A stretch of 64,000 bases of DNA, from NCBI GenBank assembly GCA_000827325.1, contig KN832877.1, positions 1,116,001 to 1,180,000 of the forward strand, given 5' to 3'. The DNA is from Oidiodendron maius Zn. Lineage: Eukaryota > Ascomycota > Leotiomycetes > Myxotrichaceae. The notes beneath the pieces are model-generated. The model saw only the letters and a list, made by a program, of their open reading frames with translations, had not been told where the DNA came from and did no database searches. This document shows, in pieces, positions 55,827-64,000 of this stretch (the stretch's first letter is position 1; each line of letters begins with the position of its first letter). The position numbers were made by a program, and so were the translations under genes.

Positions 55827-57550
55827 ATGATTCCCACTTATCAAGTTGTGTTGGCGGGCGGCACCGTCCTCTATGTCGGATTCTTCTTAGTGCAGACCAT
55901 CTGGACCTCCTACAAGAACCGCCAGAAGGCTTTGGCCTTGTCATGCAAACCTGCCCATGTGGCCCCCTCGGGGCCATTTGGATTGTTTGCGTTCTATGAA
56001 GTTTCTCAGGCGGTTAAGAATAAGACCTGGTTGCCCTGGATCGAAACACAATTTCGCAAGCATGGCAACACCTTCATACGGCCCGTTCTGGGACGGAGCA
56101 TAATCATGACATCGGAGCCTGAAAATGTTAAGGCACTTCTTGCTACTCAGTTTTCCGACTTCGGGTTAGGAAATCGATATGAACATTTCCTTCCTCTGCT
56201 TGGCGATGGGATCTTTACTTTGGACGGCAATGGATGGTCGCACTCTCGGGCCCTCCTTCGCCCACAGTTCAGTAGGGAGCAGGTGAGAAAGCTATTATAA
56301 AATCAAGAACGTTTCATGTTGATAACGTAAATTAGGTTGCAGACATCCATCAACTTGATGAGCATGTTGGACATCTCCTAACTCACATCCCAACCGATGG
56401 CAGCGCTTTTGATATCCAAGAACTCTTCTTCCGCCTCACTCTAGACTCATCGACAGAGTTCTTATTCGGCGAGTCTGTGAACTCTCTTGTGAACTCTTCC
56501 TACACCAATTCCGGCGTCCCTGTTAAGTCAATTAATGGACAGATGGGATTTGAAGACGCCTTCAACCTCTCTCAAGACTACTTGGCGGCGCGAACACGGG
56601 CTCAGTCCCTCTACTGGCTGATAAATCCAAAGGCATTTCGCGATGCTAATCGGATTTGCCATCAACTCGTGGACTACTATGTGAACATGGCACTCGACCC
56701 TAAGGCAAACAAAGACTTCAAATCCACTCAAGAACGAGACAGGTATATCTTCCTTGAGGCCCTTGTCAAGGATATCAGAGACCCCAAACTACTACGAGAC
56801 CAACTCCTCAATATCCTCATTGCTGGGCGTGATACGACGGCCAGTTTGCTTAGCTCAGTATTTTATTCACTAGCCCATAATCCCAAAGTGTGGGCCAAAC
56901 TTCGGAATGAGGTTGTGAGCAAGTTCGGCACCATCAAAGAACCGAAGGAAGAAATCACCTTTTCTTCGCTGAAAGACGTAACATATCTTCGATATGTTCT
57001 CGATGAAGGTATGAGCAGCTCCTAGCTGATATTGTGCACATGCTTACATCTATCTCGCAGCTCTGCGTATGTACCCACCGGTTCCTCTTAACGCGCGAAC
57101 AGCCCTGAAGGACACAACAATACCCGTCGGAGGTGGCCCGAATGGGGCATCTCCTATCTTCATTCCCAAGGGAATAACTGTCAGCTATTCCGTCTGGGCC
57201 ATGCATCGCCGCACAGATCTTTGGGGTCCTGACGCTGCTAAGTTCGTGCCGGAGAGGTGGGAAGGCGGTAAGATGAGGGGCTGGCAATATGTGCCCTTCA
57301 ACGGAGGGCCAAGAATCTGTCTCGGACGTAAGTAGTCCACCTCGGCCACCTTTTTGTGCAAACTAACGTTATTGCAGAGCAATATGCCCTTACAGAAGCT
57401 GGTTTCGTGACTGTGAAGCTCCTCCAGACGTTCGAGAATATCGAAAATGCGGACCCAAGGCTTGGTGATCCGCTCATAAATACCAATGTGACGATGTCTC
57501 ACGAGAACGGTGTGCATATTAAGCTGTTATCTGGATCTAAGGCGCAATAA
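55827..57550 (+). CDS. Cytochrome P450, CYP52-like (fatty acid/alkane hydroxylase)
   Basis: Exons 55827-56282, 56336-57008, 57061-57327 and 57378-57550 (522 aa); introns 50-53 nt. An N-terminal anchor ([20 protein letters not shown]) precedes [37 protein letters not shown], a block typical of CYP52 and its ascomycete relatives. The I-helix reads [13 protein letters not shown], ExxR is [14 protein letters not shown] (across intron 2), PERW is present, and the haem loop is [10 protein letters not shown] followed by [13 protein letters not shown]52 enzymes put a terminal hydroxyl on alkanes and fatty acids in the ER. All key residues are present, so the gene looks functional. It probably shares its promoter with the epoxide hydrolase. 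Confidence 0.94.
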
Positions 57551-58331
57551 TCTCTCATAGGTACTACTGGGTGGTGTTATACTTTGGAAAGCTGGGTCTG
57601 TGAATAGATTATATTTGCAATCGCCACTAAGCTGGAAGCAAGAGAATTTGAGTGTTGGTCATCCTCAATACTCTCAATTCAAAGTGTTGACTATGTTGTT
57701 TGGGAAAGCTCTTATGCTATATAATTCAAACAATCTTCACGAATGTATTCAACAGTAACAAACTAGCGAGATATTTGTCTATTGTCATATGCTACATATT
57801 TGCCTGATACGTAGCCCTGGGGTTGACATGATGAAGTGAAAACCAGAAGGAGAGCGTGGAAGACGAGATATATGATGCGGAAGGCTTACATTGCCGACGA
57901 ATCGGCGCCGCCGGGCTGTATGGACTAGTACCGTAGCGTAATGCAATGGGCTTACAACGCTAAGCCTGTACGAGAATAGCAACGATCCAGTAACACGCCC
58001 CCTTTTCCTCACTAAGGAATTTGATTGGAAACTCCGGAGACCACAACCGAGGACTTGGACATTCTAAGCCTCAGTCTCATCCATTTTGAAGCTTAACAGG
58101 TGGGAAGTGCAGGTATCGGAGAGGAGATGGGCCGTTTGGACCTGTTCCGATAGTAGTAGGTAGTATACGCCACAATAATCGAAGCCATCAATCATCCCGG
58201 CTTGCCATTTAGCATTTTCAAAGACGGTATAAGTACTGCCACTTCCTCGTTGCTATTGTAAACGGCCATTATATATCGCCTTCTTGACAGCTCCCATTTT
58301 GTCCACAATTTGATGCCTGCTGGAGCATTCC
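57551..58331. other. Intergenic region
   Basis: No supported gene. Holds the 3' flank of the P450 gene and the promoter of the SDR gene. Confidence 0.35.
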
Positions 58332-59457
58332 ATGCCCCCTTCTCAGTATGTCAAGATTTTCCTCGAGGAAATTCTTGCATTCCCAGCTGTGCTTGCCTAT
58401 TCCGTACCCTACCACCAAGTTTACTGATAAGACCATCATCGTCACCGGCTCCAATACTGGGCTAGGACTGGAAGCCGCGCGTCATTTCGTCCGCTTGGAC
58501 GCGGCTCGTGTTATTCTTGCCGTGCGGAGCATTGAAAGAGGAAAGGCGGCTGCAAAGTCCATTGAAGAATCCACCCACCGTTCTGGAGTTGTCGATGTCT
58601 GGGAAATGGACTTGGATTCGTACGCTAGTGTTCAAACATTTTCAGATCGTGTTAACAAAGAACTCGATTTACTGCATGTGGTGGTGGAGAACGCCGGCAT
58701 CTTGACCTACAACTTCAACATGAGTGAAGAGGATGAAAGACAGATTACTGTGAACGTTGTCAGCACAATGTTACTGGCACTTCTTCTATTGCCGAAGTTG
58801 CGTGAAACAGCGGCTAAAATTAATGGAAAGACAGTTTTAACTTTTACAGGATCTTGGATGCATTTGCTTACCAAGTTTCCCGAACACAAGGCGGAGAATG
58901 TATTTAAAGAGCTGGCCAAGAAAGAGAGCGCACGAATGATGGATAGGTAAGCTAATATGAGCGGAGTAGTCTGCAGCAATAATTTATGCTAATAGACAAT
59001 ATTAGATACCAAATTTTGAAGCTTCTTGGCCTCTTATTCTCTCGAGAGCTAGCGGATCTGACACGCGTATCGGAAAAGGGACACAGTATAATTATAAATA
59101 ATGTAAATCCAGGTGCTGTGATCACAGATATTGTCCGCAACCCAGAAGGGCTCAGAAGAATCTATGCTCCGGTCACACAGAAGCTGTTCTGTCGGCCAAC
59201 AGAGGAGGGGTCGCGGACACTTGTGCACGGAGCAGAAGGGGCAGAAGAGACTCATGGCCAGTACTTGGACGACTGCAAAGTAGGCGTGTGAGTATTCTTT
59301 TCCTAATTCCCTACGATTTTCATCGTTTGTTAATATATTCTACAGGCCGTCAGCTTTTTTCCTCAGCGAAGAAGGTGTACAAACGCAGAAGAAAATGTGG
59401 AAAGAGTTGGAAGCGAAATTAGAGAGGATACATCCGGGGATAATGCAAAATATATGA
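58332..59457 (+). CDS. Short-chain dehydrogenase/reductase with N-terminal frame anomaly
   Basis: From the ATG at 58348, exons 58348-58946, 59006-59287 and 59346-59457 encode 330 aa. The Rossmann motif is TGSNTGLGLE, NAG is in VENAGIL, a Ser lies in TFTGSWMHL, and the catalytic Y-x3-K (RYQILK) is rebuilt across intron 1. The end is VPSAFFLSEEGVQTQKKMWKELEAK. A second ATG at 58332, in another frame, encodes MPPSQYVKIFLEEILAFPAVLAY, exactly the hydrophobic N-terminus usual for this SDR group, then stops at 58425. Family proteins have this followed by PYPTTKFTDKTIIVTG in one frame. A small indel near 58400 thus seems to separate the anchor from the enzyme. The enzyme may still be made from 58348 with an altered, non-anchor N-terminus. 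Confidence 0.8.
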
Positions 59458-61262
59458 TAGGTCTTGCTACGAGTAGCAATGCATGTTCAATCCAAACAGA
59501 GACAAGATAGAGTAAATGCTGAACTGAAAGCCAAGCAGCTAGCCCGATAATTTCAGAGACAGCGAACTAGCAAAAGCACTCGAAAAGATACTTTTAATGC
59601 CAAGTACGTTCTGATCATAAAGCAGCCCAATTTTAAAACTCGCATGGATTACATCTCTGCACATTTGGTAGTTAGGAATAATCTACTCCATGACATCAGC
59701 TCAAGTGGCTAAATTTGGTGGGTTTCGCCGCCTGGATTTGCGGGGGCGCAATGGCTGCCAGGTAGTAAAGTTGTCAATACCGATCTAGTGCGTGGCCATA
59801 GGAGTGTCAAACACCACATTCCATGAATGAATCTGTGAGGAACTACACATCCTTATCCATAAAACCGAAAATCTCGCAGTTGCTTTTTCATGTTCTCAAA
59901 ACCTCCAATCTTAAAAGGTTCACTTGGTCTATGATTTTCAGAGGTTTGCTCAGCCGTGTGTCTCGCAGCCTGGAACTCGAGTTCGTGAGTCTCAACCAAT
60001 TCGGAAATCTATGCGAATTGGATATATTTAGATGTATTGCATTGTTAATGTTCTACAAGAATCCGACTTTTAATCGCATCTCAGTATCTTAGTACATGAT
60101 GCAGAGCAAAAACTATAAGTACAGTGGCTGTCGCTCAAGGATGTATTTCAGCACATTTCAACTTAACCGTCCCACCCTTCTTCAATTTCACTTCATTTTC
60201 AGCTGTACAAAGTCATGTCGCCCTATTACAAAACACATTTTATATTATCCCGGGGTATATTTCAGGAAGAGTGGTGTCTCTGTCGTGTTGCTGCTTCTGT
60301 CGTTGCTGCTCCTCTCCTGCTTGCGGAAGGGTTACTTGCAGAAGATGGAATGGTTATGGTGAGCAGATTTTTGGGGCATCTTCCACGCATGATTTTGATA
60401 TTGACGACTTTTAGCTACAGCCAAGCACAAACTCCAATACAAAGAGCCCACCGTCAAAAGGTAAATTTGGATCACTCAACGATTTGCCGAATATCAATAC
60501 GTTTGCCGCTGGAGGTCATGGTCCAGCGGTGAACGTCCATCCACTTCCAGATTTACCACACGTTGTTATCAAGGTGTAAGTATGTTTTAGGCATTCCGTA
60601 GGAATTACGCGGTTAACTACAAACTACTCCGAGTTCGAACAACGCTAGGCATAGTGTTCAACTGCCACCAATTCAGCCTTATACAGGAAAGTCAATCCCG
60701 CACATGATAAAGCCCGACACCTTCAGCGACATTAGAGTTATCCTTCAATCAATCAAAGGGCAAGTACGAGCTATATACTGCGATATAGCCTATGCTTCCT
60801 CTTCCTAAGCCTGAAAAGTCTCTGAACGCCTAGACATTTTTCAAGGTGCATGTTAGCCAACCCCGGTCAACACCTACCGTCTCGAGACGAATACCTTGGG
60901 TTGATTTATTACCTATAGGGATTAGCTACAGCTAGAACTTATTCTTCAGAAGACCTAGTGTATTGTCTTTGCGAGAGTAGAATTGTTATCAAAACGGGAC
61001 TATGCGTGTTGATTTTGTATTTACCTGGGTCAAGGCCTTTGAGTTTTGGCGTCTGAAGTTCAGGGCATTAAAATATTAGGTAGAATTCAAGTTCAAACAC
61101 TGATTATTGCTCCTCAGTCTATCCCTCTAAGCCATGCATGGCAAATAAGATTTGTGGCGAAATATCCACCGCTAAATGAATGACTAACATTCCTTTTTCT
61201 TCACGTCTCCATTCAACCAATTGCCTCAGCTGCAGCTCAATTAATCCCTGGTGCGTGACCCG
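59458..61262. other. Long intergenic region, possibly holding a decayed gene
   Basis: About 1.8 kb. Near 60118-60419 a frame reads HFNLTVPPFFNFTSFSAVQ then a Cys-rich stretch, and near 60470-60580 another frame reads NINTFAAGGHGPAVNVHPLPDL. These look coding-like but I cannot connect or identify them. The rest shows nothing I can support. Confidence 0.3.
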
Positions 61263-61303
61263 CGGAATTCCGGAAGCCAAGAGGAACTCCCGATTCGGAG
61301 TTC
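61263..61303. promoter_or_regulatory. Paired palindromic CGG-type sites upstream of MFS gene
   Basis: CGGAATTCCG (61263-61272) is a perfect palindrome of inverted CGG triplets with a 4-bp gap. Eleven bases on, arms GAACTCC and GGAGTTC (61284-61303) flank an everted CCG-ATT-CGG. Zn2Cys6 dimers bind such paired CGG triplets. The pair lies 324-364 bp before the MFS start codon at 61627, a normal distance for fungal activator sites. Confidence 0.5.
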
Positions 61304-61626
61304 AGCTTTTCTCAGAAGAGTGATCAGCCAAGATATTTTCTGAGATTATTTCAATGGGTAAGAAAATTGCAATCATCTACCACGAAAGGACAGATCGCGC
61401 ATTACAAATACGAACTGTTTGGATGGATATTCGTAAAGAGTTCGAGTCACTCGAGAAGATGAACGCAAGCCAATACTGTAACGCCGTCTGATGACAGATC
61501 ATCAGCGGCCCACCTCACCCCCACTTAGAGGAATGGCGGCGAACAGGTCGAGCGGTAAATGATATAAAGGCAAGAAAGCTGCTAAAATAAATTTAAGAGG
61601 ACTGGATACCACTTCATTAATCCACC

Positions 61627-63219
61627 ATGGCGACTTGTACAGACACCCAAACGGAGCCCGTGGGTTTCAACATTGATGCCATTGAGCTGACCCCTCCCCC
61701 GGACTCATCTGCAACGTCGATACAACACAAGCTGGGGGTCAGTGATCCTGAGAGCGTCAGAGCAGAAGTAATTCCGCCCTTAACAGCAGTCAACGCTTTG
61801 CAGAAATGGAATTATCCTCTGATCAATATGTGGAGAGTGTTTGCTTGCTTTTGGTCATTTCTTGTGATGGGCATGAATGATGGTTCTTATGGCGTAAGTT
61901 GCAATTATCCCTTAGGAAGATAAACTTGCTAAAAGTACCGAACAGGCTTTGATCCCATATGTATGGACATCCCATTAGCTAAATTGTCCCGTCTAATATG
62001 TCACAGCTTGAGAAGTACTACGATCTCAATTACACAATAGTCTCTTTAGTCTTCCTGTCCCCCTTTGCTGGTTACACCTTGGCCGCAATCTTAAACAACA
62101 CGGTGCACGTAAAGTTCGGTCAGCGCGGCGTAGCCGTCGTCGCCCCTGCATGCCATCTTATTTCATTCATTGTGTTGGCCGCCCATCCTCCATACCCGGC
62201 ATTGGTCGTAATCTTCATCCTGGTTGGATTTGGAAATGGTCTTATTGATGCCGCTTGGTGCGCTTGGATTGGTAACATGGCAAATGCCAATGAAGTTTCT
62301 GGATTTCTGCAAGCTTGTTATTCCCTGGGAGCCACTGTCTCCCCGCTGATGGCAACCGCCATGTTTACCAAGGGCGGTCTGCCATGGTATACTTTCTACT
62401 ATCTCATGGTAAGTTCGCGAAAGGAGACGAAATCAGCAGCCTTTAACATCTTACAGATTGGCACCTCTTCAATTGAGCTTGTGACATCTTCCATCACTTT
62501 TTGGAAACAAACAGGTGCTATTTATAAGTTTGAGAACCCAACCGATTCGAATGGCGACAGCGGACGAACAAGAGAAGCTATCAAAAATAAAGTTACATGG
62601 ATATTTGCGGCATTTATCTTCGGATATGTTGGGGCCGAAGGTATAGTTCCCCTCCTACACAAATGAGTGAGTCTGACTTGTTGAAGTTTCACTTGGTGGC
62701 TGGATTGTAACCTTCATGGCGAAAGTTCGTTCGGCTTCTAGCTTCACCTCTGGTGTTACGGCAACAGGATTTTGGGCTGGAATGACAGTGGGTCGTATCG
62801 GACTCGCTTTCTTGACCGCTCGACTGGGAGAATTTCGCTCCGTCTTGCTCTATCTTGGCGTCTGCCTGGGACTTGAGCTAATCTTCTGGCTCGTACCATC
62901 ATTGGTGGTCTCCGCAGTGTCAGTTGCGTTCCTGGGAATGTTCCTAGGGCCGTTATTTCCAACTGCAATTATTGTTGTGACAAAACTCCTGCCCAGACAT
63001 TTACATGTTGGAAGCATCGGATTCGGGACCGCCTTGGGTGGCTCTGGAGGTGCTATTTTCCCTTTTATTGTTGGTGCTATTGCTCAGGCTAAGGGAGTCA
63101 AGACATTACAACCAATTATACTAGCTATACTTGGCGTTATTTCGGGACTATGGCTCCTGCTACCGAGGGCCGGCAAAGTACAGGGCGATGGCCCTCAGGA
63201 ACTGACTGCCAATAATTGA
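61627..63219 (+). CDS. MFS transporter (BSC6/fucose-permease-like)
   Basis: Exons 61627-61893, 61946-61960, 62007-62408, 62457-62640 and 62687-63219 (466 aa). Exon 2 is only 15 nt and restores DGSYGALIPYLEKYYDLNYTIVSLVFLSPFAGY, the standard TM1-TM2 region of this family. After a 65-residue cytosolic N-terminus come about 12 TM segments, including HVKFGQRGVAVVAPACHLISF and GFGNGLIDAAWCAWIGNMANANEVSGFLQACYSLGATVSPLMAT. The second half keeps TGFWAGMTVGRIGLAFLTARLGE (A-like motif) and GTALGGSGGAIFPFIVGAIAQ. The last acceptor is AAG, less common. Intron 3 (62409-62456) is 48 nt without stop and could be retained. Substrate unknown; sugars or small metabolites are likely for the family. Confidence 0.88.
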
Positions 63220-64000
63220 AATATTGCACGACAATTCGCTGAAGGGTAAGATTAGCAAACAGCTTCATTACTATTTTGACTCATGATAGATGCGTACAAG
63301 AGAGCTATCAGTGAATATACGGAATATATAGAGGTTTTTGCTACATGCCACCTTGAAGCGACCTAGTAGAACTCAGCAGAAATTTCAGCGGTATCCACTA
63401 CCAACATCTTGCCATTTATGCGAAAGGCCAAGCAGGTGCAAAATAACAGCCACTTGACAATATCACTCCTGTAGTGTCTAATTTTAATTTCCGTATCTTG
63501 CTTCTTGTCGTGTACATGGTCGTGTACCTAAGTAGCCTCTCAGCAAATTAACCGAGCAGCGCGACAAGGGCTCGCTTAGATAGGGGAGCAAAACAGCGCT
63601 CTCAATCCAATCACCAGCAATACGCGGTTACTCCAGACTAATTTCTAAAAAAATCCATAAAAATAATAAGCACAAAAAAATTAAAGTAATAAAAAAGGCC
63701 CTACAAAAAATAAAGAGAAAAAAAGAGGGAAGGGCATCATCGCCTTCCAGACTGTCATCATTCCTTGCCTTCTTTGGAAGGTTTACCTAATCGTACGAGA
63801 CGGAAGATCCAGCAGACGTATATTAAGACGGAGAATCCAGCTGGACCAGCTAGACGCCCTTCATTAATTTAGTTGGTACAAAATCATTAAATTAAATATA
63901 TATAGATAGGTTTGCTTTGCTGAAGTGAATCGTGCCGTCTTCAAAGAGCCGAGGATATCGCGAGCTTCAATCATAATTTTATACGCCAAAGAAAAACCAT
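63220..64000. other. 3' flank and window end
   Basis: AT-rich, with A-runs around 63645-63730. No gene or RNA is supported up to the window edge. Confidence 0.35.

Noticed and set aside
50461-63219. A secondary-metabolite gene cluster
   Set aside because: P450, epoxide hydrolase, SDR and MFS genes are present, but there is no PKS, NRPS, terpene or other backbone enzyme in the window, and intact housekeeping-type genes and broken genes are mixed in.
1-64000. LTR retroelements, Polinton-like or other capsid-bearing elements
   Set aside because: I saw no long terminal repeats, reverse transcriptase, integrase or capsid-like frames anywhere in the window.

Overview
This window looks like nuclear DNA of a filamentous ascomycete (Pezizomycotina). 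Genes are interrupted by short introns, mostly 46-90 nt, with GT..AG ends and CTRAY-type branch sites. The gene set includes the fungus-specific elongation factor EF-3, a Zn2Cys6 regulator, a 2EXR protein, a HET-C2-type glycolipid transfer protein and CYP52-like P450 chemistry. A leotiomycete or a relative is my guess, but the sequence alone does not fix the class. I assembled exons by eye from splice signals, reading phase and remembered family sequences; nothing was aligned or searched.

Layout. 0.7-5.9 kb: a membrane-anchored glycosyltransferase-like protein with a Pro/Lys/Glu-rich tail, then an orphan Cys-containing protein. 6.2-12.4 kb: an anion:cation-symporter-type MFS permease, a soluble tandem ABC ATPase, proteasome chaperone UMP1 and a prenylated ubiquitin-fold protein. 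12.4-20.6 kb: a gene-poor, AT-rich stretch with decayed genes, one orphan gene, a 718-bp SINE-like element with a perfect 13-bp target duplication, and a spaced array of a motif close to TTTTGTTGCAYATCGCA. 20.6-25.9 kb: housekeeping block of mitochondrial malate dehydrogenase and EF-3. 28-32 kb: an SDR convergent with a Zn2Cys6 factor, then a broken aminoglycoside 3-N-acetyltransferase-like gene.

32.7-49.7 kb: a dense gene block with a GH5 exo-glucanase-like enzyme, cytosolic glutaminyl-tRNA synthetase divergent from a macrodomain protein, a METTL16-type RNA methyltransferase, a 2EXR protein, HET-C2/GLTP, a MAPEG protein, an orphan HExxH protein and vacuolar carboxypeptidase S. 50.4-63.2 kb is mixed: a decayed alpha/beta hydrolase and a frameshifted C2H2 zinc-finger gene sit beside an intact epoxide hydrolase divergent from a CYP52-like P450, then an SDR with an N-terminal frame anomaly, a 2-kb spacer, and a second MFS transporter preceded by palindromic CGG-type sites.

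Most genes are core metabolism and cell biology. The epoxide hydrolase/P450/SDR trio is the only set that plausibly works together on one substrate (lipid or hydrocarbon oxidation). I see no backbone enzyme that would make it a classical secondary-metabolite cluster, and no retrovirus-like, CRISPR or rRNA feature.
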